Notes: generated by a model from the sequence alone, not told the origin. Numbered from the stretch's first letter, positions 28,801 through 37,566 are shown. The stretch is 64,000 bases of DNA from Cervus elaphus (GCF_910594005.1 NC_057829.1:60619001-60683000); one strand, 5' to 3'. Numbers and translations: made by a program.

Positions 28801-28848
28801 ATACTTGTCTTTCACAAGCCTTCGTATTTCAGGAAAGACATGATATAG
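7737..28848 (+). CDS. ENTPD1: ENTPD1 (CD39) ectonucleotidase, 3' eight coding exons (gene span)
   Basis: GDA1/CD39-family ecto-apyrase that hydrolyses extracellular ATP and ADP to AMP at the cell surface. Seen here: eight exons (7737-7854, 10873-11023, 13863-14022, 15236-15475, 16679-16945, 24257-24373, 26349-26486, 28642-28848) that join in phase into 465 residues with no internal stop. All five apyrase conserved regions are legible: DAGSSHTS, GATAGMRLL, GQEEGAYGW with its catalytic Glu, LDLGGASTQ, and the GYHFT...SW block. The ectodomain carries ten cysteines, the number expected for five disulfides, and a C-terminal membrane helix ends in a short basic tail. About 47 N-terminal residues (cytoplasmic tail and first membrane helix) are missing because their exons lie upstream of the window. 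The downstream neighbour is CC2D2B, as in human. The gene looks functional. Whether it is the single ENTPD1 or a tandem paralogue cannot be settled from this window. Confidence 0.93.
8095..8290 (-). mobile_element. MIR SINE interrupted by a T-rich run
   Basis: Reversed MIR: ttatttcatcctcacaatct ... gttacttgagctagtaagtg; a poly(T) stretch at about 8168-8202 lies in its middle. Confidence 0.6.
8429..8582. mobile_element. MER5A-type hAT fragment
   Basis: Reads tagtggttctcaaatttgag ... caccccagagtttctgggtc, matching MER5A. Confidence 0.75.
8785..8890 (+). mobile_element. L1 3' tail, about 100 bases, with target-site duplication
   Basis: Matches the last part of the artiodactyl L1 3' UTR (gtaattggcctccaactaat) plus A-rich tail. 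Flanked by agaatctcgcctcc at 8771-8784 and the same with one change at 8891-8904. Confidence 0.82.
9646..9859 (+). mobile_element. Bov-tA SINE with 11-base target duplication
   Basis: Full-length copy flanked by atggataagat at 9635-9645 and 9860-9870. Confidence 0.9.
10517..10733 (-). mobile_element. Bov-tA SINE with 11-base target duplication
   Basis: Flanked by caaaacctaat at 10506-10516 and 10734-10744. Ends 139 bases before the ENTPD1 exon at 10873. Confidence 0.9.
10873..11023 (+). CDS. ENTPD1: ENTPD1 coding exon with apyrase conserved region 2
   Basis: Acceptor ...tttctctag and donor gtatcg. The two leading bases complete the Gly split from the previous exon. It encodes GPGISGFAKK through ETPVYLGATAGMRLL. 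ACR2 (GATAGMRLL) is complete, and the TACMER cysteine pairs in the family with the EEC cysteine of the previous exon. It ends two bases into an Arg codon. Confidence 0.93.
11925..12110 (-). mobile_element. MIR SINE
   Basis: Reversed MIR: ttctcagcactatgttttaa ... aactcaccaaaggtcacaag. Confidence 0.65.
12218..12855 (-). mobile_element. BovB LINE 3' fragment
   Basis: Antisense BovB 3' end, beginning ttgttgttcagt and running into the terminal RT region. It sits inside an older unclassified repeat in an ENTPD1 intron. Confidence 0.88.
13032..13240 (+). mobile_element. Bov-tA SINE
   Basis: Reads gggcttcctaggtagtgcag ... gtcggacacggctgagcatg. Confidence 0.87.
13863..14022 (+). CDS. ENTPD1: ENTPD1 coding exon with apyrase conserved region 3
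   Basis: Acceptor ...gtttgtgcag; the first base completes the split Arg. It encodes MENQQMADKI through NYLLGKFTQ, followed by gtgatt. It contains YPFDFQGARIISGQEEGAYGW with the catalytic-base glutamate of ACR3. Ends in phase 0. Confidence 0.93.
14256..14490 (+). mobile_element. Bov-tA SINE
   Basis: Reads ggcttcccgggtggcactag ... with a degenerate tail rich in CA, about 230 bases after an ENTPD1 exon. Confidence 0.87.
14545..14725 (-). mobile_element. MIR SINE
   Basis: Reversed MIR: taccatttgatttaatcttc ... gcctaaggtcacattgctaa. Confidence 0.65.
14826..15100 (+). mobile_element. BOV-A2 dimeric SINE with 10-base target duplication
   Basis: Two BovA units joined by a cactttcacttttcactttc linker and a (cag)n tail. 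Flanked by caggaacctc at 14816-14825 and 15101-15110. Ends 135 bases before the ENTPD1 ACR4 exon. Confidence 0.92.
15236..15475 (+). CDS. ENTPD1: ENTPD1 coding exon with apyrase conserved region 4, GC donor
   Basis: Acceptor ...gtctttcag. It encodes KLSWFNLKPSKD through ALLQKLALELQ, containing ACR4 (YGALDLGGASTQ) and the SFLCYGKDQALL block. Phase 0 at both ends. The donor is cag|gcaagt, a non-canonical GC donor. No GT nearby keeps the frame, and the next exon resumes exactly where the family continues, so a GC-AG intron is the best reading. A human-type NQT sequon appears here as NEM, so that site is absent. Confidence 0.91.
15762..15792. repeat. (TG)n microsatellite
   Basis: About eleven TG units followed by two gcat units, in an ENTPD1 intron. 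Confidence 0.9.
15905..16678. other. ENTPD1 intron, nothing recognised
   Basis: Unique-looking intron sequence up to the exon at 16679; no repeat or motif identified. Confidence 0.5.
16679..16945 (+). CDS. ENTPD1: ENTPD1 coding exon, cysteine-rich membrane-proximal lobe
   Basis: Acceptor ...cccttcag, donor gtaagt, phase 0 at both ends, 89 codons. It encodes GASGIVYEPCFHSGY through FLPPLQGQFG. It carries five of the ten ectodomain cysteines (EPC, GFC, QQC, SYC, SSC) and the NSS glycosylation sequon. This is the most divergent part of the family, and the middle stretch (residues about 20-45) is the least alignable with human from memory. Confidence 0.92.
17811..18328 (-). mobile_element. BovB LINE 3' fragment with 11-base target duplication
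   Basis: Antisense 3' end of BovB in the ENTPD1 intron after 16945. Flanked by the direct repeat agctaccatca at 17800-17810 and 18329-18339. Confidence 0.9.
18340..19349. other. ENTPD1 intron, nothing recognised
   Basis: Unique-looking intron between a BovB tail and an old L1. Confidence 0.5.
19350..21290 (+). mobile_element. Old L1 (ORF2 3' part and 3' UTR), split by BovB
   Basis: Decayed ORF2 sequence (19350-20440) and a 3' UTR (20953-21290), interrupted by the BovB fragment at 20444-20952. Several stops; no intact frame. Confidence 0.82.
20444..20952 (-). mobile_element. BovB LINE 3' fragment inside an older L1
   Basis: Antisense BovB 3' end that splits an L1: L1 sequence precedes it up to about 20440 and L1 3' UTR resumes at about 20953. 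Confidence 0.88.
21400..21610 (+). mobile_element. Bov-tA SINE with 10-base target duplication
   Basis: Flanked by tgcatattat at 21390-21399 and 21611-21620. Confidence 0.9.
21620..22350. repeat. Unclassified ancient mammalian repeat
   Basis: Reads like a dispersed old repeat (catggagctggtgttctaga, gagacatctggtagaatttg, agtcattgcagtgtccacac). A related stretch is at 12110-12217. Family not named. Confidence 0.35.
22622..23740 (-). mobile_element. Old L1 3' part
   Basis: Antisense L1 ORF2 3' end and UTR: the familiar reversed block includes tccattgtgtgtatacacca, ctccatagtgactacaccaa and tgaggtgatacctcattgca. Confidence 0.83.
24257..24373 (+). CDS. ENTPD1: ENTPD1 coding exon (AFSAFYYVMEF block)
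   Basis: Acceptor ...ctcttgtag, donor gtaagc, 39 codons, phase 0 at both ends. It encodes AFSAFYYVMEFLNLT through EEFCAQSWKE, with one NLT sequon and the ninth cysteine. The start AFSAFY follows QFG of the preceding exon exactly as in the human protein. Confidence 0.92.
24374..25551. other. ENTPD1 intron, nothing recognised
   Basis: No repeat family identified; short ORFs at 24605-24857 show no known similarity. Confidence 0.5.
25552..25752 (+). mobile_element. BovB LINE short 3' fragment
   Basis: About 200 bases matching the terminal BovB segment (gaaaagaccctgatgctagg ... gacatgacttagtgactaaa), in the intron between ENTPD1 exons at 24257 and 26349. Confidence 0.85.
26349..26486 (+). CDS. 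ENTPD1: ENTPD1 coding exon with apyrase conserved region 5
   Basis: Acceptor ...ttgcttccag, donor gtttgt, 46 codons, phase 0 at both ends. It encodes VHMNFGDVKEAYLSEYC through NIHFMNK. The tenth cysteine is in SEYCFSGTYI. The GYHFTDESWKNIHF block is ACR5. The donor gtttgt is weaker than the other GT donors of this gene. Confidence 0.91.
26487..27489. other. ENTPD1 intron, nothing recognised
   Basis: Unique-looking intron sequence. Confidence 0.5.
27490..27975 (+). mobile_element. Ancient L1M fragment
   Basis: Weak match to the L1 ORF2 end (ggaatgtaaactggcataac, actactccatttctaggatt), heavily decayed. Confidence 0.6.
28642..28848 (+). CDS. ENTPD1: ENTPD1 terminal coding exon with C-terminal transmembrane anchor
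   Basis: Acceptor ...ctgtttgcag. It encodes IRSTSVGWTLGYMLNLTNK, then a membrane segment of about 22 residues (YVFLMVLFSLILVAVIIVGI) and a short cytosolic tail ending KPSYFRKDMI before tag. The family tail usually reads SYFWKDM, so Arg replaces Trp in the tail. One NLT sequon lies before the membrane. Confidence 0.93.
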   Translation: MRSTSVGWTLGYMLNLTNKIPAEEPMSAPLSHSTYVFLMVLFSLILVAVIIVGILVFHKPSYFRKDMI

Positions 28849-29640
28849 CAGGAGTAGCTGAAATCTTCTGGTTGGAGTGAGAAAACTTGCCCAGGAAGCA
28901 CTTTTCTCCACTGTGGTGCACAAGGTGACCACTTCTTGCTCACCAAGGCCAGTCTTGACCAGCATGAGGCTTCCTTGGTTTTTGCTAAAGCCTCTCCGTG
29001 GGAGGTATTCACCACCCTCTGCTTCAAAGACTTCCTGGCAGACACTGTCTTTTTTGTGAGTCTTTCCAAACTTCCCCCCTTTCTCTTTTGTACTCTTTGT
29101 TTGTGTGGGTCTTAAAGACCTGCCTCCTTTCATGATCATTGCTTTATAAAAGAACAATATTGACTTAGTCCAAAAGATCTGAGAATCTTGAGTCCTGTGC
29201 TGGGAACCTGCCCTGGCTAAAAGAAGAATCTTGGGAACTAATTCAGTTGTGATCTTGCAGACCTGTTTCCCATTTATTAAGAAAGCCATACAATGCTTTT
29301 GGAGAAGACAGACACACACCCAAGCCCAGCCTGCTCTTTCCATGGGAAAATTTTCTAGACTAAGCAAAAGTGTTCTAGGGCAAAAGAATCTTGCAAAGGA
29401 ATTTCTGTGCTCAGGCAGTAAATACAATAGTTAATCCAAGCCAAAAGAGGGTTTTTGCCTAAGTCACATATTCCCGGGTGATGCCAAAAATGCTACAGAG
29501 TGGGACACCCATACCAGAGATTATTTTAAAAGCTGCTGTACATATATATAGGCATTCAGATATCAGGGCATATTATTTAGTAGGTGTACACATGTCAGGA
29601 AGAAAAATACAGTTACAACATAAGGTTGGAAAAATGCGTC
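28849..29640 (+). other. ENTPD1: ENTPD1 proximal 3' untranslated region
   Basis: Sequence directly after the stop codon, mostly free of recognisable repeats. No AATAAA lies close to the stop. The first convincing hexamer is at 30702-30707, inside a fossil transposon. ENTPD1 transcripts in other mammals have long 3' UTRs, so the true 3' end may lie beyond 29640; this is inference. Confidence 0.5.
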
Positions 29641-29649
29641 CTCCAAAAC

Positions 29650-29930
29650 ATCTCCTGGGGTTGGTTTTTATTGTGGTAAAAGGCATAGAACCTAAAATTC
29701 ACCATTAAAAGATAAACAGTTTAGTGGCATTTAGTACATTCACAATGCTGTGCAACTGTCACTACTATCCAACTCCAGAATATTTTCATCACCAAGAAAT
29801 TGGCTGGGTATAAGACCATCCTGAGGTAGACATGAACCATCAACCTTTCCATTTTACTAAACATGCTAACCAGTTGCACCACAAAGATGCTCACTGAGAT
29901 GCTCACTAAAGCCATGCTGTATCTTACTGT
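29650..29930 (+). mobile_element. Ancient L1M 3' fragment
   Basis: Contains tggcatttagtacattcaca and tccaactccagaatattttc, the pattern of an old L1 3' region, within the probable ENTPD1 3' UTR or just beyond. Confidence 0.55.
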
Positions 29931-30046
29931 CCCTGGATCTAATTTAGTGAGATAACTTCATGAGTGAGAGTGGCATGCCTTTTTGGTGTCATGGTATTTA
30001 CACAACAAAATGTGCCAGGAACCACATCTACAAGTGTTACTGCTGG

Positions 30047-30920
30047 TTCTAGGTACTTTTGCTTTAAGCATCTTTGCCATAGACATCTTTGCCACAAGCA
30101 CTTGTGGACACATTTTCACTGCAGTAATTGGCTCAAAAGCAATTTTGCCATAAAAGATAAAATAATGGAAAATAAAAGAGGGGCAATTAAAGGACACAAT
30201 GAAATAATAACAAAATTCAAGACATTGTGAAATATAAAATGAGTACATTTGTAATGTGTGTAGATTCATGGCAATACTGTACAAATAGCTTATTTTTATT
30301 TTGCAGGTTATACCTAAGTACTTGTCTTCCAAGTCTTTCATTCATAGCATTTTATACGGGGTTTTTTTTTTTTTTTTTTGGCTCATTGGTTTGTCTCCTC
30401 ATTCTGCATCATCCTTTTTCTTGTTCACTAAAATTTCTTCCTTCGTAAAGAACAGTATAAGTTTCCAAGTACTTAGAGGTATCTTTGTAACTGAGCTTTG
30501 TGCTGTGTTGTGAAAGCTTCTACACAGTTGTTGTTTGTTCTTGACATATTGTCACATGTCCATTGACAGACATTCCAAAGTCATGTGGGAAATGTGGGTT
30601 TCCCTCTCCACCTTCTAGGACTATGGCCTCTTTCTCCTCCAAAGTAGTGTTTCAAAATAAGAAACCAACTCTTGGGACAAATCAGTGTCATATGCCAGCT
30701 CAATAAAGCCATCGATAATATTGCCAACTAGAAGAAATGCTAACACATTTCAACCAGCTGAAACCAAACTGTCAAACCAAAAACTCTCACCTCGGTTATT
30801 TTATCTTTCATGAAGAATGTGCCTTATAGGCAATGAGTTATTTGATGAAAATGTTTGCCGCAAAAACGCTTGTGGCAGAGATGTCAATGGTAAAGATACT
30901 TATAATGAAGGTGCCTAGAG
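30047..30920. mobile_element. Fossil DNA transposon with long terminal inverted repeats, family uncertain
   Basis: The left end (ctaggtacttttgctttaag, catctttgccatagacatct, ttgccacaagc) is the reverse complement, with substitutions, of the right end (gcttgtggcagagatgtcaa, tggtaaagatacttataatg, aaggtgcctag). The similarity runs inward for roughly 150 bases on each side, to aaagataaaataa. No transposase frame is readable. A MuDR/Ricksha-like element is one possibility. Confidence 0.6.
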
Positions 30921-33129
30921 CCCATTTCAACATGTAATTAATATATTAATGAGATTTCTTATTTTTTTAATATTAAGTTTTTGAAATATGTTGTGTATAT
31001 TACACTTAGAGCACATCCTAATCAGGACTACATTTTAAGAGCGCAATAGCTATGTGTCACTAGTGGCTACCATATTAAACAGCACATATCAAAAAGTACA
31101 TTCAAAGCTGAAAAAATACAGGTAATAATACTTTGTCTTTCTCTGGGGGCAGGGGAAACTTTCTTTAAACAGCTATAGATGCTATAACATCCTTGCTATT
31201 ATTTATTATATATGAAGTTTAACACTATCCTTAACAGCTTTTAACATCCCAGCTCAGGATTTCACATTATTCCTCAGGTTTTGTTGCATTTTTTTGTGAC
31301 AATAGAGATGCCTGTCATTCAGAACAAGATGCTTGATGATTAACCCTAAACTTTAGGAAATTTAATCTGGATTTAAAGATATTACAAGATAATTTGGATA
31401 CTTATATTCTATAGTCAAAGTGTAAATTTGAATATTAAAATAAAGATTAGTCTCTTAAGAGCTCACAAAGTTTACCATATAATACTAAAGTTACTATTAA
31501 AATACATTCTCATGTATTGTCAGTTTGAAAGACGAGTTGAAGTTCACCAAAATGGTTTTATCTCTGTCTTTGTCAGAGTCTGATAATTGCTATCTTGTTT
31601 GAACATAACAAGTTGCTCACAATTAGCCTGCACTGGCCAGGCATTTCAGTTTGTACTAGTTTTGTTTTGTTTTTAAATTTCTTATGACCTCAAAATTTCA
31701 GTGGCTTACCACAATAAACATTGATTTTCATGTTCATGGGTCTCAAGTCCGCTAGTATCTCTATTTCAGGCAGTAGGTCAAGTGCAGGTCTGCTCCATGT
31801 ATCTCCACTCTCCTTGTCTGGTGGCTTCCTGAGCCGTGTTCTGAGTAGAAGGGACACAAAAGGGACAGAAAATGCAGGATACTTCTTCAGGTCTTGGCCC
31901 GGACATGGCCCTGTCACTTCCATTCACATTCTACTGACCAAAATAAGTCATACAACCAAGTCCAACTTTACCAAATGAAGAAACACTGGGAAGAATGGTG
32001 GAGTCAAAGTGGCAAAGGACATGAATGACTAATTGTAACAAAAAATTCATGAAACATTGGGCACAATGATTCAATCTACCACAGTTTCTCATTAACTAAA
32101 ACATAAAGTATGTTTTCCATAAACTGAAATCTACTTATCTTGCCAAGGAATATTCTTTAAAAAATGTCATTTCTTCCAAGACATCATCAATTCCATCTTC
32201 TTTCCACAGCCTTAACCAGGATGCTCTGGCACCTCCCACATTAGTTTCACATTCTAAAATGACAGATTAACTAAGAGACCATCTATTTATTTCCCTTATA
32301 TGTTTAAGATAGTATATAGTTAACTATCTAAGTTTTTATTTGCACAAGAATCTAATACAACTGAACATAATTGGTTTAATCACAGGTACAATAGTTATTT
32401 TAATTAATTGGGAAAAGAATGTCTCCATAAGCCTTCTTCTTCCAAAGTGGCATTTAAGTCTACATGTTTTAAAAGTGTTGTTATGCCTTTTGTATTTCTC
32501 TATTTTAAGTAAATTAATTTCTAAATTTATATTGATGATATAATGATGGAATCACCCTCATCAGCACCTGAGTTGACTGTTTATTTATATATCCTTTTTG
32601 CACAATGAATATCAGAGAACATGGATTAGTCAATGAAAAGTGAGATAGTCTCCTCAGAAACAACATCATTTCTTATAGCAAGGTTCTAAGAAGAAAGGGG
32701 AGGAAAGTCCTGTGGGCTAGATAGGGAACAGTGTGTATTTAGGATGACTTATACTGAGCTCTACCTTTCTTCATAAACCTGCTCCTCCTCCTGCATTTTA
32801 TCATGATTAACACCACCACTTCCTTAAGAAACCAAGATCAGAATCAACTTTATCAATGTTGAAGTGACAGGGGCCTGTCCTGGCCAAGACCTGCCCACTC
32901 TGCCTTTACAGCCTTTTTCATTTTGATTCCCCTTTCCAATCTTGTGATTACCACCCCAGTAGAAACCTGATATCAAGAACAATGATCTTGTCTCCAATAT
33001 ATTACTTTCAGATTAATCAATATTTGCTAAACAGTTTGGAGAAGATTAGTGTCCCATGTCATCTTAATGCTTGTCCTGTGTGGGAAACAAGAGTTCTGTG
33101 CTCAAATAATTTGGGGAAATTCTGGGTTA
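30921..33129. other. Intergenic AT-rich DNA
   Basis: Apart from the possible LTR-type repeat at 31680-32090, nothing recognised. Confidence 0.5.
31680..32090. mobile_element. Possible old LTR-type repeat
   Basis: Resembles widely dispersed mammalian repeat sequence (cagtggcttaccacaataaa ... aagtcatacaaccaagtcca ... caatctaccaca). Family not resolved. Confidence 0.35.
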
Positions 33130-33805
33130 AATAAAATTTAATAAATTCTTTTAAAAAAATGTATTGAAGTATAGTTAATTTACAATTTGTGTGTTTCTTG
33201 TGTATGGCAAAGTGATTCAGTTATATATATTCTTTTTCATATTCTTTTCCATTATGATTTATTACAGGATACTGAAATAGTTCCCTGTGCTATACAGTAG
33301 AATCTTGGTGTTTTTCCATTTTATATATAATAGCTTAATAATATATAATAATTCTATAAAATATATAATAGTAATTAGCATCTTCTATGGAGAAGGCGGT
33401 GGCGCCCCACTCCAGTACTCCTGCCTGGAAAATCCCATGGACGGAGGAGCCTGGTAGGCTGCAGTCCATGGGGTTGCAAAGAGTCAGACTCGACTGAGAG
33501 ACTTCACTTTCACTTTTCACTTTCATGCATTGGAGGAGGAAATGGCAACCCACTCCATTGTTCTTACCTGGAGAATCCCAGGGAGGGCAGAGCCTGGTGG
33601 GCGGCCGTCTATGGGGTCACACACAGTCGGCACGACTGAAGTGACTTAGCAGCAGCAGCAGCATCTTCTAATCCCAAACTCGCAATCCATCACTCCCCCA
33701 ACCCCCTCCCCTTTGGCAACCACAAGTCTATTCTCTGTCTGTGAGTCTGTCTCTGTTTCAAAGATAAATTCATTTGTGACATTTTAGATTCCACACATAA
33801 AAATT
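33130..33805 (-). mobile_element. L1 3' part, antisense, split by BOV-A2
   Basis: L1 3' end in reverse (tattgaagtatagttaattt ... ccctgtgctatacagtagaa), interrupted by the SINE at 33388-33660 and resuming at 33671. Confidence 0.78.
33388..33660 (+). mobile_element. BOV-A2 dimeric SINE with target duplication
   Basis: Dimer with the same linker and (agc)n tail as at 14826-15100. Flanked by gcatcttcta at 33378-33387 and 33661-33670, splitting an L1. Confidence 0.92.
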
Positions 33806-34122
33806 CAATAAATTCTTCAGGAATTCTAAGGGCTTTTTATAAAGTAATGTTCACGCTGATTGCAGTTTGCATTTCGAAAATTTATTTGACTTAAACACTT
33901 TTTACTCCTGTAAAACAAATAATATCTCATGAAATACTAGTTTTTGATATCCTTATGATGCATCTTAACAAAAGCTAACTGATCTGGTCCAATTGCTTTA
34001 GGTTACAAATTAAACAAGAGTGGCCTGAAAGGTTATGTCTCTTGTTCTAAATTATATACAATTTCTAAGCAGTACAGCTAAAGTTTTAACGCACATTTCC
34101 TGATTCTTAGTAAATATGTTTC

Positions 34123-34217
34123 ATAACATTTATAAAATATTAATATAAAATCATGTCTTTTACCCCACAACCGATAACATTTATAAAATATTAATATAAA
34201 ATCATGTCTCTTTTACC
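34123..34217. repeat. Tandem duplication, 51-base period
   Basis: ataacatttataaaatatta and the 20 or so bases after it occur at 34123 and again at 34174, almost identical. Confidence 0.85.
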
Positions 34218-34409
34218 CTCAAAAGTCTTCATTTTGAGGGTCAATCCATGGATTCTTCCATAGAATTGGATGGGAGATTGGCTGCTTCATCAGAAATCCC
34301 AGGTATCCATTCCAAGATTACTAGAGGAAAAATATCAATTCAAATTTTAAAAATTCTATCAGAAAGAGGGTCATAGGCTTTCAGGCATAAAAACTGAGCA
34401 CAAAGTAAG

Positions 34410-34930
34410 AAAAAAAAGGCAAACGGGGAGGGCGAGGGGTGCGAGGGAGGCAGGGAGAGGCGCCAGGGAGGGGCGCCAGGGAGGAAGCGGGGGCGTCTAA
34501 CCAGGAGCAGTTACACATTGGACCGGCGACACACATTCTATAACCGCTGTAACCGGGACCAGGCGCCCCAAAGACGACCTACCCCGGCGGTTAGCCCCAG
34601 GTCTACCCCCGACGAGGGCATCCGCGCAGATCCCGGCGCAGAGTCTGATTCATCCACAGCGCTCAAGACTGGAGCCTCGGCTGGGGGCGGGAGGGGAGGG
34701 GGTTGCAGCCTGATGACGCTTTCACAGTCTGGAAGACTGGGAAGAACCGCATGATATGAAGCCTCCCATGGTCTCAGGGATGGTAGTGGGAGGAGAAGAG
34801 GAGGAAGTGGGGCCGGGGGATGAGAGGCGGCCAGGAACGCAGAAGGAAGCAGCAGCAGCCGGAGCTGACCGCCCAGGGTCCTAGAGAAAGGAACTTGCAA
34901 GGCACATGGATGAGACTGCAGCTAGGGTGC
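34410..34930. promoter_or_regulatory. GC-rich CpG island of unknown assignment
   Basis: About 500 bases of GC-rich, CpG-dense DNA with purine-rich runs, flanked by AT-rich repeats on the left and a BovB tail on the right. Short ORFs cross it on both strands but none resembles a known protein and no clear exon was recognised. It could be an alternative promoter for CC2D2B or an antisense transcript, or an old retrocopied 5' end. Confidence 0.5.
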
Positions 34931-34933
34931 AGA

Positions 34934-35497
34934 TGGTGACTGCAGCCATGAAATGAAAAGACGCTTGCTCCTTGGAAGAAAAGCTATGACCAACCTACAC
35001 AGCATATTAAAAAGCAGAGACATTACTTTGCCAACAAAGGTCCGTCTAGTCAAAACTATGGTTTTTCCAATAGTCATGTATGGATGTGAGTTGGACCATA
35101 AAAAAAGCTGAGTGCCAAAGATTGGATGCTTTTGAACTATGGTGTTGGAGAAGACTCTTGAGAGTCCCTTGGACTGCAGGGAGAGCAAACCAGTCCATCC
35201 TACAGGAAATTGGTCCTGAATATTCATTGGAAGGAGTGATGCTGAAGCTGAAGCTCCAATACTTTGGCCACCTGATGCGAAGAACTGACTTCTTGGAGAA
35301 GAACCTGATGCTGGGAAAGATTGAAGGCAGGAGGAGAAAGGGACAACAGAGGATGAGATGGTTGGGTGGCATCACCAACACCATGGACATGATTTTGAGC
35401 AAGCTCAGAGAGTTGGTGATGGACAGGGAAACCTGGTGTGCTGTAGTCCATGGGTTGCAAAGAGTTGGACACGCCTGAACAACTGAACTGAACTGAC
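34934..35497 (+). mobile_element. BovB LINE 3' fragment
   Basis: Begins gtgactgcagccatgaaatg and ends ctgaactgaactga. It directly abuts the CpG island on its left and an antisense L1 on its right. Confidence 0.88.
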
Positions 35498-35499
35498 AT

Positions 35500-35957
35500 A
35501 CATTATATTAGTTTCAGGTACCAACATAGTGATTTGTTATTTTTATACACTGTGAAATGATCACAGTAAGTCTAGTTAACATTGTCACCACACCAAAATT
35601 TTTCTTATAATGAGAACTAACAACTTTCAAATAGACAATACAAATATTATTAACTGTGTTACCACACTGCACATTACACATCCCCCTATGACTTAAGTTT
35701 GTACCTTTGAACCGTTTCACCATTTCTCCCTCCTCCGGCAACCACCAATCCAATGTGTTCTGTTGTGTGAGCTTTTTACTTTAATTTGTTTTTGGCTGAT
35801 TGTGGCTTGTTTTTAGAGTCCTCCATGTAAAAGCGAGATCATACAGTATCTATATTTCTGGTTTATTTCACTTAGCATAATGCCCTCAAGGTTCATCCAT
35901 GTTGTAGCAAATTCAAGATTTCTTTTTTTGTGGGTGAATAATATTCCATTGTATATA
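35500..35957 (-). mobile_element. L1 3' fragment, antisense
   Basis: Reversed L1 3' region (gatttgttatttttatacac ... tgggtgaataatattccatt) between a BovB tail and a Tigger1 fossil. Confidence 0.75.
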
Positions 35958-36330
35958 CAAGCATATCTCATTTATTGTGCTTGACTTTACTGCACTTTGC
36001 AGATGTTGTGTTTGGTTTTTACACATTGAGGTTTGTGGCCACCTTGCATCAAGCAAGTCTGGTGGTGCCATTTGTCCAAAAGCATTTGCTCACTTCTTGC
36101 CTCTATCACATTTTGGTAATTTTGGCAATATCTCAAGCTTTTCCATCATTGTTCTATTTGTTGTGGTGATCTGTGATCAGTGATCTGATACTATTGCAAA
36201 AATATTACAACTTGCTGAAGGCTCAAAAAAAAAAAGAAGCAAATGGGCTCATCATTTGCATCTTGGAAAAATTGACAGATATTTTGCTATTTTGCCTTAA
36301 TGGAAAGAATGAAGGTTAAGAAGCACGAGG
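35958..36330. mobile_element. Tigger1-like DNA transposon fragment
   Basis: Starts with the terminal inverted repeat form caagcatatctc and follows the Tigger1 end (attgaggtttgtggccacct equivalent, gcatttgctcacttcttgcc, gatctgtgatcagtgatctg), then jumps to the other end's gctgaaggctca. An internally deleted copy. Confidence 0.7.
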
Positions 36331-36694
36331 TAAAGGTCATCAGCCAAACAAAATTTTAGAGAGGATTTTCCACTGTTAAGATATAAATATTATTTCCTGT
36401 GGCCAAGAGATCATAAAAATTAAGGGCTTAAGTTTAAGAACAGGCACTATGAGGAAAGGGTGACAGAAGAGATAAAGGTGGAAAGAGAGTAAGGTCAGGA
36501 GTACTAAAGTAGTGGACATCAGACCTCCCTGACTCCACCCTTCCATATATTTTCTCTGAGTACCCACTCTTTCACTACCTGAAATTACCTTATTTGTTGA
36601 ATCAGCACTATCCATCCATTGATTAATTTGTCCATTCAGAAAATATTAATATTTATTAGGAGCCTTAAATGTGCCAGGCTCTGTTTAAACACTT
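36331..36694. other. Intergenic, nothing recognised
   Basis: No gene or confident repeat; 36906-37566 beyond the SINE is likewise unassigned but may be ancient repeat. Confidence 0.4.
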
Positions 36695-36905
36695 GTGTGT
36701 GCTCAGTTGCTAAGTTGTGTCAGACTTTTTGTTACCCAACGATTGTAGCCCACCAGGCTCCTCTATCCATGGGATTTCCCAGGCAAGAATACTGGAGTAT
36801 GTTGCCATTTTCTTCTCCAGGGGATCTTTCTGACCCAGGGATCAAACCCACATCTCCTGCTTGGCAAGCAGATTCTTTACCACTGCACACCACCTGGGAA
36901 GCCCA
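36695..36905 (-). mobile_element. Bov-tA SINE with 11-base target duplication
   Basis: Flanked by tttaaacactt at 36684-36694 and 36906-36916. Confidence 0.9.
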
Positions 36906-37566
36906 TTTAAACACTTAAGAGATATAGTAATGATCAAGCAAGGCTAAGTCCTTGTTCTCAAAAGAGAAGTAGTAGTTACTCTGTAGGAAATTTAAGATAA
37001 TGCAATAGGCAGTGACTTGTGGAGAAGGACAATATTAAATAAGATAACCAGGGAGTCTGACTCTAAAGTGATATTTAAACTAAGAGGTCAGCCATGCAAA
37101 GAGAATATTCTAGGTAACGGGAACAGCAGTGCAGAATTCCTTCATATAAGGCCTTGCTAGTCCACACAAAGACAAGATAAGAGAAGGAATCTGGTCTTTC
37201 TTACTCAATATTGACTTCTCAGAGCCAAGCAGAGTTCTAGGACACAGTGGGTACTCCATAAATACTTCCAGAATGAAAAGGAATAGTGTGTCGTATTATA
37301 GCACCTACCCTATTATATTTGCTGGTTAACTTACCTATGTATTTGAAGGCAAGGGCTCTTCCTGACCTCTGTAGCCATGTTTAGTACTATATCTGACATG
37401 TAGCGATCTTAGGAGAACTGCTAAGCAGCATATAAAAGATGCTGAAAGAATACTATATCCTTATTAAAGAAGAGAAAATTAAACAATATATTCTTTAGGA
37501 ATGCCTGCTGAAAATATGCTAAAAGATACATATGATTTTTGGATGGTTCTAATGTTGCTTAGGTTT

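Noticed and set aside
28606..29427. 273-codon open frame on the - strand
   Set aside because: It is antisense to the last ENTPD1 exon and 3' UTR, resembles no family, and has no splice or promoter support.
34538..34900. 120-codon - strand frame in the CpG island
   Set aside because: Long open frames are expected in GC-rich DNA; low-complexity Pro/Leu content and no recognised domain.
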